NCBI RefSeq assembly: GCF_002127655.1
Contig: NZ_NEHB01000010.1
Span: forward strand, 156,127 to 220,126
Direction: 5' to 3'
DNA from: Janthinobacterium sp. GW456P
Lineage (GTDB): Bacteria > Pseudomonadota > Gammaproteobacteria > Burkholderiales > Burkholderiaceae_D
Length of the DNA: 64,000 nt
Shown in pieces: positions 46,762 to 55,961 of the stretch. The notes beneath the pieces were generated by a model that was not told the origin of the DNA, searched no databases, and was given only the letters and a program-made list of their open reading frames with translations. Numbering within the stretch: the first letter of the stretch is position 1; each line of letters begins with the position of its first letter. Made by a program: the position numbers and the translations under genes.

Positions 46762-47847
46762 ATGAGCATGCAAAACGAAGACAGGAACGACGCTGCCACG
46801 GCCAGCCCATCCGCCTGGCCAGCGTCAGCGAAGATACCAGGGCATGGGCATGACGCCATTCTGCACTACACGAGTGCGCGCGGCCAGGCCAATAGGCGGC
46901 TGCAGCGCCACATTCCCGACGATACCGCGCACGCCAGCCATGCCTTGCTCACGGCGCTTGGCTGGCTCAGCATCGGCCTGGGCCTGGCCCAGCTGGTGGC
47001 ACCGCGCGGTCTGGCGCGGGCCAGCGGCTTGCGCGGCGTCTCGTCTTTCTGGATACGCGCCATCGGCCTGCGCGAAATGGCGTGCGGCGTGGCCTTGCTG
47101 CGCGGCGAAACCGCTCCGGCATGGCGCTGGTCGCGCATCGCCGGCGACGCCATGGACCTGTCGCTGCTGGGCGTGGCCATGGCCAGCCGGCGCCATGCGC
47201 GCAAGCGCCTGGCGGCGACGGCGGCCGTGGTGGCAGGCGTGACGGCCATCGACTATATCGCCGGCGCCCAACTGGCGCCGCGCAAGCTGAGCGAATTGCC
47301 GGCGCCCGGCGAACAGGGACTGGCGCTGCAAAAGAGCGTGATCGTCAACCGCTCCGCCGACGATTGCTACCGCGCCTGGCGCGACCTGGAAAACCTGCCC
47401 CGCTTCATGCCGGGCCTGCAGTCGGTGCAGCTGATCGATGCGCGCCGCTCGCGCTGGCAAAGCGTCGAAGGCGAGTGGATAGGCGAACTGACGCAAGAGC
47501 GTCCGGGCCAGGGCTTGCGCTGGCGCGCGGCGGAGCACCATGCCGAGACGGGCGCGCTGGAACTGTCGCCCGCCCCCGATGGGCGCGGCACCGTGGTCAC
47601 CATGCAACTGCACATGCAGCCGCCAGCCGGCAAGGTGGGCGCGGCCGTGGCGGGCCTGTTCAGCCAGGCGCCCGCCTACCAGATCGAAACCACCTTGCGC
47701 CGCTTCAAGCAGTGGATGGAAACGGGCGAGGTCAGCACCACCGAGGGCCAGCCGTCTGGCAAGCGCAGCTTCAAGACGCGCTTGCTGCACAAGGCTAACA
47801 ACACAGCCGCTGCCCCTCGACCGCAAGCAAACGGAGGTGTGTCATGA
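46762..47847 (+). CDS. SRPBCC (cyclase/dehydrase-type) membrane protein
   Basis: 361 aa from ATG 46762, preceded by GGGAGG. Residues about 60-190 contain several hydrophobic segments. Residues about 195-330 form a START/SRPBCC-like domain beginning [24 protein letters not shown], the pattern of polyketide cyclase/dehydrase and YbaA-like stress proteins. Coupled to the dehydrogenase gene by a 4-nt ATGA overlap. Such pairs are commonly seen among general-stress genes; the ligand is unknown. Confidence 0.78.
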   Translation: MSMQNEDRNDAATASPSAWPASAKIPGHGHDAILHYTSARGQANRRLQRHIPDDTAHASHALLTALGWLSIGLGLAQLVAPRGLARASGLRGVSSFWIRAIGLREMACGVALLRGETAPAWRWSRIAGDAMDLSLLGVAMASRRHARKRLAATAAVVAGVTAIDYIAGAQLAPRKLSELPAPGEQGLALQKSVIVNRSADDCYRAWRDLENLPRFMPGLQSVQLIDARRSRWQSVEGEWIGELTQERPGQGLRWRAAEHHAETGALELSPAPDGRGTVVTMQLHMQPPAGKVGAAVAGLFSQAPAYQIETTLRRFKQWMETGEVSTTEGQPSGKRSFKTRLLHKANNTAAAPRPQANGGVS

Positions 47848-49019
47848 AAGCCAATTGCTGGCACGGCAAGCGCGACGTGCGGATCGAACAAGTACCCGAT
47901 CCCGCCATCCTCAATCCCGGAGACGCCATCATCAAGGTCAGTTCCACGGCCATCTGCGGTTCCGATTTGCACCTCTACAATGGCGTCGTGCCCAGCATGG
48001 AACAAGGCGACATCCTCGGCCATGAATTCATGGGCGAAGTGGTGGAGGTGGGTGCCGCGGTGCGCAAGCTCAAGGTGGGAGAACGGGTGGTCGTGCCGTT
48101 TCCCATCGCCTGCGGACGCTGCTTCTTTTGCGAACAACAGCTGTACTCGGTGTGCGAAAACTCCAATCCCAACGCCTACATGGCGGAAAAGATGTGGGGC
48201 CACTCGGGCGCGGGCATCTTTGGCTATTCCCACCTGACAGGCGGCTACGCGGGCGGCCAGGCGGAATATGTGCGCGTGCCGTTTGCCGACGTCGGCCCCA
48301 TCCAGGTACCAGACGAGCTCAAGGATGAACAAGTGCTGTTTCTCTCTGACATACTGCCGACCGGCTACATGGCGGCCGAAGCGTGCGCCATCGCGCCGGG
48401 CCAGGTGGTGGCCGTGTGGGGTTGCGGCCCCGTGGGGCAGTTCGCCATCCAGAGCGCCTTCCTGCTCGGCGCCGAGCGCGTCATCGCCATCGACCATTAC
48501 CCGGAACGCCTGCGCATGGCGCGCGAGCTGTCCGGCGCCGAAACCCTGCATTTCGATGCGGTGGACGTCCCCGATGCGCTACGGGAAATGACGGGAGGAC
48601 GGGGCCCTGATGCGTGCATCGATGCCGTCGGCATGGAAGCGCACGGTTCCGGCATCAGCTATATCTACGACCGCCTCAAGCAGACGATGAAACTGGAATC
48701 GGACCGTCCCACGGCCCTGCGCGAAGCCTTGATGGCATGCCGCAACGGCGGCGTCGTCTCGGTGCCGGGGGTCTATGGCGGCTTCAGCGACAAGATTCCG
48801 TTTGGCTCCATCATGAACCGTTCATTGACCATCAAGACGGGGCAAACGCACGTGCAGCGCTATATGCAGCCGCTGCTGGAACGGATACAACGGGGCGAGC
48901 TCGATCCCGGCGCCATCATTTCCCACCACTTGAGCCTGGACGAAGCGCCGCACGGCTACGAGATCTTCCAGAAGAAACAGGAGCAATGCATCAAGGTCGT
49001 GCTGCATCCCGGCCATTGA
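47844..49019 (+). CDS. Zinc-dependent alcohol dehydrogenase (MDR family, formaldehyde dehydrogenase-like)
   Basis: 391 aa. Catalytic zinc motif GH60[10 protein letters not shown], structural-zinc loop with four cysteines ([16 protein letters not shown]), and Rossmann motif [15 protein letters not shown]. The long insertion and the overall pattern fit the glutathione-independent formaldehyde dehydrogenase-like branch of medium-chain dehydrogenases. Substrate cannot be fixed from sequence. Second gene of the operon with the SRPBCC protein. Confidence 0.87.
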   Translation: MKANCWHGKRDVRIEQVPDPAILNPGDAIIKVSSTAICGSDLHLYNGVVPSMEQGDILGHEFMGEVVEVGAAVRKLKVGERVVVPFPIACGRCFFCEQQLYSVCENSNPNAYMAEKMWGHSGAGIFGYSHLTGGYAGGQAEYVRVPFADVGPIQVPDELKDEQVLFLSDILPTGYMAAEACAIAPGQVVAVWGCGPVGQFAIQSAFLLGAERVIAIDHYPERLRMARELSGAETLHFDAVDVPDALREMTGGRGPDACIDAVGMEAHGSGISYIYDRLKQTMKLESDRPTALREALMACRNGGVVSVPGVYGGFSDKIPFGSIMNRSLTIKTGQTHVQRYMQPLLERIQRGELDPGAIISHHLSLDEAPHGYEIFQKKQEQCIKVVLHPGH

Positions 49020-49046
49020 GCGGCGTCGGCAGGCGACACCACCAGG

Positions 49047-49889
49047 TCAGACGAGCAGCGCCGCACTCATCGAACGCACTTCCTCGGCCGATTCAGCCAG
49101 GATGCTTTGCAGGGTTTCATTGTCGATAATAAAATCGATGACGGAATCGGAAGGTGTAAGCATTTCCACATAGGTCGCCTGCAAGGGCGAGGGCACAGGC
49201 GATAGTTGTTTGGCCAACAACAGGGTATCGAGCAGGGAGTCAGGCGGAATGGACAGCAAGCCATCGCGCAAGCCTTCGATGGCTTCGCTCACGGCCAGCG
49301 GGATCAGCAGCTTTTTCATGACTTCGCGCGAAATGATCTCTTCGGCGGACTCCATCCAGTGATCGGCATCGTCGTCGAGCAGGCCGGGAAATTCATCGGC
49401 ACGCGACAACAGGTAAAAACCGCCCACCTCATGCACGATGCCGGCGAACAGCGCCGTGTCGGCATCGACGTGCGTCACGCGGCGGGCAAGCACATGCGCC
49501 AACGCCGCCACGTGCGCCGTGTGCTCCCACAGCTGGGTCGCCTTCTGGCGCAGGATGGGATCGATGATCTTGCTGCCGAACTGGCGCACCACCATGGCCG
49601 CCACCAGCGCATACAAATTGCGGTATCCCATGCGCATGACGGCGGCGCGCACGCTGGTCACGGGCGCCGCGTCGCCGCGGCTATAGACGGCCGAATTGGC
49701 CAGCGCGACCGTGCGCGCCGCCAGCAGGGGCTCGGCCAGTACCAGCTTGATCGCATGGTCGATATGGCAGTCCGGTTCAGCCAGGGCCAATTGTAATTGC
49801 AGTGCTGAATTAACACTCGTGGGGAACGTTAATTCCCCGCGCACCGCTTGGGAAACAATTAAACCGAAAGCCTGTAATTTGTTCATCAT
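49047..49889 (-). CDS. HDOD-domain protein
   Basis: 280 aa. The HDOD region (about 20-215) shows LPTSV-like start FPTSVNSALQLQLAL, ARTVALANSAVYSRG, VRAAVMRMGYRNLYALV and the HD-like but non-catalytic FAGIVHEVGGFYLL. HDOD proteins lack phosphodiesterase residues and act as signalling scaffolds in stress and motility control. It starts with two adjacent ATGs (49889/49886). Convergent with the dehydrogenase, divergent context on neither side. Confidence 0.85.
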   Translation of the reverse strand: MMNKLQAFGLIVSQAVRGELTFPTSVNSALQLQLALAEPDCHIDHAIKLVLAEPLLAARTVALANSAVYSRGDAAPVTSVRAAVMRMGYRNLYALVAAMVVRQFGSKIIDPILRQKATQLWEHTAHVAALAHVLARRVTHVDADTALFAGIVHEVGGFYLLSRADEFPGLLDDDADHWMESAEEIISREVMKKLLIPLAVSEAIEGLRDGLLSIPPDSLLDTLLLAKQLSPVPSPLQATYVEMLTPSDSVIDFIIDNETLQSILAESAEEVRSMSAALLV

Positions 49890-49965
49890 ACGATCAATCC
49901 GCCTCAGATATTATTTCAGCAAACAACTTCAGCTTATATCAGAAATTGATTATCAACTCCGACCG

Positions 49966-50598
49966 TTAAAAAACAGATGGCAAGCCATTCGACTGCCATG
50001 GCTGATCCGGTAATTCCAGCGCCTGCAAAGCCGATTCATCGCCAATCACAAACAGCTTCGGCTGCTGTAATACTTGCAGCAGAAATGGCTGCCCCTCTCG
50101 CAAGCGGCGCCGATAATCAGACAGCGTATATAGGTTGGGATTGATTTTACGCCTTAAGGTTCGCTCGGCCGGAGCCAATCGCGTCAACAGATCGCCATAA
50201 TTGGCTTCTTCGCCCACCAGCAGCAAATCGATGGCGCTGCCAGGCATGTCCTGTCCCTTCGCCGTGGCGCCCGACACAAATGCCAGGTGCAGCTGGGCAC
50301 GCAAGGGCGCCAGGGTCATGCTGAGCACGCCGACGATGCCGAAGGTTTTTTGCACCAGTCCGCTCAACTCCGGATACACGAGGCTTTCCTTGTTGGGCCA
50401 GAAGCGCCGCACATTGCCGATCCGCTCCGATATGATCAGGCCGGCCTCATGCAGCCGGCGCAGTTCGCGCTGCGCCGACGCGCTCCCCATGCCCGTCAAG
50501 CGCATGATCTCGTTCAAGTGAAAGCCTTCATTCACGCGGACAAACAGCAATCCCAGCAATTTCTGCTGGGCGGGAGTAAACAGGGCTTGGGCAATCAT
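49966..50598 (-). CDS. Winged-helix regulator with degenerate nucleotidyltransferase domain
   Basis: 210 aa from ATG 50598; an open extension upstream is Cys/Arg-rich and not protein-like. An N-terminal ArsR-like winged helix (about 5-75; NEIMRLTGMGSASAQRELRRLHEAGLI) is followed by a minimal nucleotidyltransferase fold (about 95-150). The expected GSxARGxxxxxSDxDL signature is altered to GATAKGQDMPGSAIDLLLVG: the first catalytic Asp is Ala, so catalysis is doubtful. Function unknown; possibly a nucleotide-sensing transcription factor. Confidence 0.7.
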   Translation of the reverse strand: MIAQALFTPAQQKLLGLLFVRVNEGFHLNEIMRLTGMGSASAQRELRRLHEAGLIISERIGNVRRFWPNKESLVYPELSGLVQKTFGIVGVLSMTLAPLRAQLHLAFVSGATAKGQDMPGSAIDLLLVGEEANYGDLLTRLAPAERTLRRKINPNLYTLSDYRRRLREGQPFLLQVLQQPKLFVIGDESALQALELPDQPWQSNGLPSVF

Positions 50599-51149
50599 GC
50601 GCCAAATCTTAGCATGAATGAACTGAAAACTGGCGTGGCAACAACAATAGGACGCGACGCTGCAACAACGCGTGATGCGCCGCCAGAAGCAGTCGCGCGA
50701 GCCCATGCTCAGCAAAGCGGGGAGGCCCAACGGCGCGCAGGCGGCAATCCGCCATTCTTGTGAGTGCTCACTTCAGATTTGCCGACACGCCGGCCGGAGA
50801 CTCCGCACCACCGCATCGGCCAGCCTGGCGCCAGGCGCACCGCCGATATTTAACCCATCAATTCAAGTATGCCAAGCTTGATAGTCACGCAGCGATATTG
50901 ATACGCCAAGCAAACAGGTGAATCAGATACAGAGACTTTATTCCTTATCTCAGCCATTAATAAGGGCATGGCTCAGCAGGAGCTTCAATACCTGGCCCAC
51001 GTCACTTTACGCAGACATCCAAAACTTCAAGGCGCCAGTTAAATCGCGCTTTGGCGTGCCGATAATATTGGATATAAAGCAGCACCATGATTTTTCGTAT
51101 TCCGGACTATGCGTCAACATGTATTGAATAAGCGACCGGTAATAAAAAA
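50599..51149. other. Gene-poor, partly AT-rich spacer before the rpoC tail repeats
   Basis: No convincing gene. A perfect 14-bp palindrome GCCTGGCGCCAGGC occurs near 50825. From about 50870 to 51140 the base composition drops clearly below that of the neighbours. A 69-codon plus-strand frame with GTG start (50918-51127) lies in this AT-rich part; it lacks a ribosome binding site and resembles nothing I recognise, so it is not called as a gene. It may be decayed foreign or duplicated DNA. Confidence 0.5.
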
Positions 51150-51167
51150 CGGCATCCGAAGGTGCCG
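51150..51167 (-). terminator. Terminator of the third rpoC-tail copy
   Basis: CGGCATC-cgaa-GGTGCCG (one T-G pair); five Us follow on the minus-strand RNA. Confidence 0.8.
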
Positions 51168-51345
51168 TTCTTGTCAGCTATCAGCGCAGATGACGCTTCG
51201 TCGCCGTGGTGTTGCCGGGTTTCGATAAGCGGGCAGATCTTCGGTGGCTACACCGGACAGCGTGCTTGTATCGGCCAGCAGCAGCGCTTGCCGTTCTTCC
51301 GCCTCCCTCGCTACCTGCCTCGCAGACGAGAGGAAATGGCATAAA
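51150..51345 (-). repeat. Diverged tandem copy (third) of the rpoC 3' end plus terminator
   Basis: Minus-strand reading gives [23 protein letters not shown], parallel to the genuine rpoC end [23 protein letters not shown], then the GACGAAGCG that encodes the terminal DEA, then a hairpin. It shares ACGCTGTCCGGTGTAGCC and an out-of-frame tail [13 protein letters not shown] with the neighbouring copy, so the two copies are more similar to each other than to rpoC. More decayed at its upstream end. Confidence 0.85.
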
Positions 51346-51349
51346 AAAA

Positions 51350-51367
51350 CGGCACCCGCAGATGCCG
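51350..51367 (-). terminator. Terminator of the second rpoC-tail copy
   Basis: CGGCACC-cgca-GATGCCG with one mismatch, followed by seven Us on the minus strand. Weaker stem than the rpoC-proximal one. Confidence 0.75.
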
Positions 51368-51545
51368 TTCTTGTCAGCTATCAGCGCAGATGACGCTTCG
51401 TCGCCGTGGTGTTGCTGAGTCTCGATTTTCCAGCAGATCTTCGGTGGCTACACCGGACAGCGTGGTTTTATCGGCCAGCAACAGCGCTTGACGCTCTTCC
51501 ACTTCCCACGCTTCTTTTCGGGCGCAGCGGAAGGCCGCGCAACAG
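51350..51545 (-). repeat. Diverged tandem copy (second) of the rpoC 3' end plus terminator
   Basis: Minus-strand reading gives [21 protein letters not shown], almost identical at its start to rpoC residues [23 protein letters not shown] 3-nt deletion removes KE, and a later indel shifts the frame so the end reads [13 protein letters not shown] instead of QQHHGDEA. The GACGAAGCG block and the terminator hairpin follow in the same order as behind rpoC. A 62-codon frame stays open through it, but there is no RBS. Period to the genuine end is 207 bp, to the third copy 200 bp. Confidence 0.88.
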
Positions 51546-51550
51546 GCATA

Positions 51551-51574
51551 AAAAAACGGCACCCGAAGGTGCCG
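51551..51574 (-). terminator. Intrinsic terminator of the rpoBC operon
   Basis: Perfect 7-bp stem CGGCACC-cgaa-GGTGCCG (on RNA a UUCG loop) followed by at least six Us on the minus strand, 24 nt after the rpoC stop codon. Confidence 0.93.
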
Positions 51575-51597
51575 TTCTTGTCAGCTAGCAGCGCAGA

Positions 51598-54500
51598 TTA
51601 CGCTTCGTCGCCGTGGTGTTGCTGGGTCTCGATATCTTGCAACGCTTCGGCAGCTTCGCCAGCCATCGAGGCTTTCTCGGCCAGCAGCAGCGCTTGACGC
51701 TCTTCCACTTCCCACGCTTCTTTCTCTTTGCGTGCGCGGTGGAAGGCCAGGCCCGTACCGCCAGGAATCAGGCGGCCGACGATGACGTTCTCTTTCAGGC
51801 CACGCAGACCATCGCGTTTGCCCATGATCGCCGCTTCGGTCAGCACGCGGGTGGTTTCCTGGAACGATGCGGCCGAGATGAACGAATCGGTCGACAGCGA
51901 TGCCTTGGTAATACCCAGCAAGACGTTCTCGTAGGTCGCAGGAATCTTGTTCTCCGACGTTACGCGATCGTTCTCGTCCAGCAGTTCCGAACGCTCCACC
52001 TGCTCGCCAACGATGTAGTTGGTGTCGCCGGCATTGACGATCTGCACGCGGCGCAACATCTGACGCACGATCACTTCGATGTGCTTGTCATTGATCTTCA
52101 CGCCTTGCAGACGGTACACGTCCTGAACTTCGTCAACGATGTAGCGAGCCAGCGCTTCGATACCCAGCAGGCGCAGGATGTCTTGCGGATCGGCCGGGCC
52201 GTCCACGATCATCTCGCCCTTGTTCACGACCTGGCCGTCATGCACCAGCACTTGCTTGTCCTTGGTAATCAGGAACTCGTGCTTGTTGCCGTCCATGTCC
52301 GTGATTTCCAGACGCTGCTTGCCCTTGGTTTCTTTACCGAACGCAACCGTACCCGTGACTTCCGCCAGCATACCGGCATCTTTCGGCGAGCGCGCTTCGA
52401 ACAGTTCCGCAACGCGTGGCAGACCACCGGTAATATCGCGCGTTTTTTGCGATTCGGTCGGGATACGTGCCAGCACTTCACCCACCGATACCTGTTGACC
52501 GTCCTTGACCATGATCAGCGCGCCGACCTGGAAGCCGATCGCCACCGAGTGTTCGGTGCCGGCGATCTTGACTTCTTCGTTCGCGTCGTTGATCAGCTTG
52601 ACTTGCGGACGCAACGTTTTCGTCAGCGAGCCGCGACGTTTTGCATCGATCGCCACCAGGGTGGACAGACCGGTCACTTCGTCGACCTGACGGGCCACGG
52701 TGACGCCTTCTTCGACGTTCTCGAAACGCACTTGACCGGCGTATTCGGTAATGATCGGACGGGTCAGCGGATCCCACGTTGCCAGGGCCGTACCGGCCTT
52801 GATGACCATGCCGTCCTTGACGATCAGGGTCGCGCCGTACGGTACTTTATGACGCTCACGCTCACGGCCATGGTCGTCGGTGATCAGCACTTCGCCGGAA
52901 CGGGAAATGACGATTTGCGCGCCCTTGCCGTTCGTCACGTAACGCATGGTTGCCGTGAAGCGGATGGTACCGTTCGATTTGGCTTCCACCGACGATGCCA
53001 CTGCCGCACGCGATGCCGCACCACCAATGTGGAAGGTACGCATGGTCAGCTGGGTACCAGGTTCACCAATCGACTGCGCTGCCACCACACCGACGGCTTC
53101 GCCGGCGTTGACCAGCATGCCGCGGCCCAGGTCGCGGCCATAGCACTTGGCGCACAGGCCGAAGCGCGTGTCGCAAGTCAGTGGCGTACGCACCTTGACT
53201 TCATCGATGGACAGACGCTCGATCTCTTCGACCATGTCTTCGTCCATCAGGGTGCCGGCGTCATACAGGGTTTCCTGAGTTTCAGGATTGACGACGTCAT
53301 GCACCACCACGCGGCCGAGAATACGGTCACGCAACGGTTCGATGACTTCACCGCCTTCAACCAGGGCCTTCATGACTGTACCGTTCATGGTGCCGCAATC
53401 GTCCTCGATCACCACCAGATCCTGCGTCACGTCGACCAGACGGCGCGTCAGGTAACCGGAGTTAGCCGTTTTCAGCGCCGTATCGGCCAGACCTTTACGA
53501 GCGCCGTGGGTCGAAATGAAGTACTGCAACACGTTCAGGCCTTCGCGGAAGTTCGCGGTAATCGGCGTTTCGATAATCGAACCATCCGGTTTGGCCATCA
53601 GACCACGCATACCGGCCAACTGGCGAATCTGGGCTGCGGAACCGCGCGCGCCGGAGTCGGCCATCATGTAAATGGCGTTGAACGATTCTTGCGTCGACTG
53701 GGTGCCGTCGCGGCGGATCACGTCTTCGACTTTGAGCTGGTCCATCATGGCCTTGCCGACTTCATCGGAGGTCTTGCCCCAGATATCGACGACCTTGTTG
53801 TAACGCTCGCCGGCGGTCACGAGACCCGAGGCGTATTGCTGTTCGATCTGCTTGACTTCCGATTCGGCCGTCGCGATCAGGGTGACTTTTTGAGGCGGTA
53901 CCAGCATGTCGTCGACGCAGATCGAGATACCGGCGCGTGTCGCCAGGCGGAAACCCGATTGCATCAGTTTGTCTGCGAACACCACGGTGGCGCGCAGGCC
54001 GCACTTGCGGAACGACGTGTTGATCAGCTTGGAAATTTCTTTCTTTTTCAGCGCGCGGTTCAGGACGGAGAACGGCAGGCCTTTTGGCAGAATTTCCGAC
54101 AGGATGGCACGGCCGATCGTCGTTTCGTAACGCGTGACCGTTTTCTCGAATTCGCCCGTTTCGGCGTTTTTCGGGTACTCGGTAATACGCACGGTGACGC
54201 GGGTCGTCAGTTCGACTTCCTTGTTGTCGTAGGCGCGGATCACTTCCGACACGTCAGGGAACATCATCCCTTCGTTCTTCGCATTGATCGCTTCGCGGGT
54301 CGCGTAGTACAGACCCAGCACGATATCCTGCGACGGCACGATCGACGGTTCGCCGTTCGATGGGAACAGGATGTTGTTCGATGCCAGCATCAGGGTGCGT
54401 GCTTCCATCTGCGCTTCGATCGACAGAGGAACGTGGACCGCCATTTGGTCACCGTCAAAGTCGGCGTTGAATGCGGCGCAGACGAGCGGGTGCAGCTGGA

Positions 54501-55839
54501 TGGCCTTGCCTTCAATCAGCACTGGCTCGAACGCCTGGATACCCAGACGGTGCAAGGTCGGTGCGCGGTTCAGCATGATCGGATGTTCGCGGATCACGTC
54601 TTCCAGGATGTCCCACACGACCGGCTCTTGAATCTCGACCAGCTTTTTCGCGGCCTTGATCGTGGTCGCCAGACCCATCAGTTCCAGTTTATTGAAAATG
54701 AATGGCTTGAACAGTTCCAGCGCCATCAGTTTCGGCAGGCCGCACTGATGCAGTTTCAATTGCGGGCCCACGACGATGACCGAACGACCGGAGTAATCGA
54801 CGCGTTTGCCCAGCAAGTTTTGACGGAAACGGCCGCCCTTGCCCTTGATCATCTCTGCCAGCGACTTCAGCGGACGCTTGTTGGCGCCGGTCATCGCTTT
54901 GCCGCGACGGCCGTTGTCCAGCAGCGAGTCGACCGCTTCTTGCAGCATGCGCTTTTCGTTGCGCGTGATGATCTCTGGAGCGCGCAGCTCCATCAGGCGT
55001 TTCAGACGGTTGTTACGGTTGATGACGCGGCGATACAGATCGTTCAGATCCGAGGTCGCGAAACGGCCACCGTCCAGCGGTACCAGCGGACGCAGTTCCG
55101 GCGGCAGCACTGGCAGCACTTCCATGATCATCCAGTCAGGCTTGATGCCCGAACGCTGGAACGCCTCTAAAACTTTAAGACGTTTGGCGTATTTCTTGAT
55201 CTTGGCTTCGGATTTCGATTCCTTCAGTTCCACGCGCAGGGTTTCGGCATCGCGGTGGATGTCGATCGAGCGCAGCAGTTCACGGATACCTTCGGCGCCC
55301 ATGAAGGCGGTGAAGTCGTCGCCGTACTCTTCGTACTTGGCGGCGTAGTCGTCTTCCGACATGATCTGGCATTTTTTCAGCGGGGTCATGCCTGGATCGG
55401 TCACCACGTATGCTTCAAAGTACAGCACGCGTTCGATGTCCCGCAACGTCATGTCCAGGACCATGCCCAGACGCGACGGCAGCGACTTCAGGAACCAGAT
55501 GTGCGCGGTCGGCGAGGCCAGCTCGATGTGGCCCATGCGCTCGCGGCGCACTTTGGCCAGGGTGACTTCGACGCCGCACTTTTCGCAGATCACGCCGCGG
55601 TGCTTCAGGCGCTTGTACTTGCCGCACAGGCATTCGTAATCCTTGATCGGGCCAAAGATCTTGGCGCAGAACAGGCCATCGCGCTCAGGCTTGAAGGTAC
55701 GGTAGTTGATGGTTTCCGGCTTTTTGACTTCGCCGTAGGACCACGAACGGATTTTCTCAGGCGAAGCGAGACCGATCTTGATTGCATCGAAGGTCTCGTT
55801 GGTCTGTACTTGCTTGAATAGATCGAGCAGTGCTTTCAT
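51598..55839 (-). CDS. rpoC: DNA-directed RNA polymerase subunit beta'
   Basis: 1413 aa, full length for a betaproteobacterial beta'. N-terminal zinc ribbon ([20 protein letters not shown], residues about 70-88), catalytic NADFDGDQM near residue 460 carrying the three Mg-binding aspartates, and a second zinc site ([16 protein letters not shown]). Start ATG 55839 with GGAG 8 nt upstream. The protein ends [15 protein letters not shown]. It is last gene of the L11-L10-rpoBC block. Its 3' end is the source of the tandem repeats downstream. Confidence 0.99.
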   Translation of the reverse strand: MKALLDLFKQVQTNETFDAIKIGLASPEKIRSWSYGEVKKPETINYRTFKPERDGLFCAKIFGPIKDYECLCGKYKRLKHRGVICEKCGVEVTLAKVRRERMGHIELASPTAHIWFLKSLPSRLGMVLDMTLRDIERVLYFEAYVVTDPGMTPLKKCQIMSEDDYAAKYEEYGDDFTAFMGAEGIRELLRSIDIHRDAETLRVELKESKSEAKIKKYAKRLKVLEAFQRSGIKPDWMIMEVLPVLPPELRPLVPLDGGRFATSDLNDLYRRVINRNNRLKRLMELRAPEIITRNEKRMLQEAVDSLLDNGRRGKAMTGANKRPLKSLAEMIKGKGGRFRQNLLGKRVDYSGRSVIVVGPQLKLHQCGLPKLMALELFKPFIFNKLELMGLATTIKAAKKLVEIQEPVVWDILEDVIREHPIMLNRAPTLHRLGIQAFEPVLIEGKAIQLHPLVCAAFNADFDGDQMAVHVPLSIEAQMEARTLMLASNNILFPSNGEPSIVPSQDIVLGLYYATREAINAKNEGMMFPDVSEVIRAYDNKEVELTTRVTVRITEYPKNAETGEFEKTVTRYETTIGRAILSEILPKGLPFSVLNRALKKKEISKLINTSFRKCGLRATVVFADKLMQSGFRLATRAGISICVDDMLVPPQKVTLIATAESEVKQIEQQYASGLVTAGERYNKVVDIWGKTSDEVGKAMMDQLKVEDVIRRDGTQSTQESFNAIYMMADSGARGSAAQIRQLAGMRGLMAKPDGSIIETPITANFREGLNVLQYFISTHGARKGLADTALKTANSGYLTRRLVDVTQDLVVIEDDCGTMNGTVMKALVEGGEVIEPLRDRILGRVVVHDVVNPETQETLYDAGTLMDEDMVEEIERLSIDEVKVRTPLTCDTRFGLCAKCYGRDLGRGMLVNAGEAVGVVAAQSIGEPGTQLTMRTFHIGGAASRAAVASSVEAKSNGTIRFTATMRYVTNGKGAQIVISRSGEVLITDDHGRERERHKVPYGATLIVKDGMVIKAGTALATWDPLTRPIITEYAGQVRFENVEEGVTVARQVDEVTGLSTLVAIDAKRRGSLTKTLRPQVKLINDANEEVKIAGTEHSVAIGFQVGALIMVKDGQQVSVGEVLARIPTESQKTRDITGGLPRVAELFEARSPKDAGMLAEVTGTVAFGKETKGKQRLEITDMDGNKHEFLITKDKQVLVHDGQVVNKGEMIVDGPADPQDILRLLGIEALARYIVDEVQDVYRLQGVKINDKHIEVIVRQMLRRVQIVNAGDTNYIVGEQVERSELLDENDRVTSENKIPATYENVLLGITKASLSTDSFISAASFQETTRVLTEAAIMGKRDGLRGLKENVIVGRLIPGGTGLAFHRARKEKEAWEVEERQALLLAEKASMAGEAAEALQDIETQQHHGDEA

Positions 55840-55886
55840 GTATCACTCCAGAGGTGATTAAATTTCTATATTCCTGAGACTACATT

Positions 55887-55954
55887 GCCCGGCGTGGTTT
55901 CCCAGCCGGGCTTTGTGTTTCCCAAACCAAATGACGCTTATTGGGTCAATAAGC
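55887..55954 (-). other. Two hairpins in the rpoB-rpoC spacer
   Basis: GCTTATTG-ggt-CAATAAGC (55936-55954) lies just after the rpoB stop. GCCCGGC...GCCGGGC (55887-55911, 11-nt loop) follows. Neither has a U-run, so they are more likely mRNA processing or stability elements than terminators. Confidence 0.5.
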
Positions 55955-55961
55955 CTGTCGT

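Noticed and set aside
46762-49019. Polyketide biosynthesis cluster (cyclase plus dehydrogenase)
   Set aside because: No ketosynthase, acyl carrier or tailoring genes nearby; the pair looks like a two-gene stress-type operon.
50918-51127. 69-codon plus-strand frame in the AT-rich spacer
   Set aside because: GTG start without ribosome binding site, no recognisable motif, and it lies in compositionally odd DNA.
51613-55170. An 1185-codon open frame antisense to rpoC, and similar frames antisense to rpoB and fusA
   Set aside because: Codon-bias shadows of highly conserved genes; no protein-like composition.
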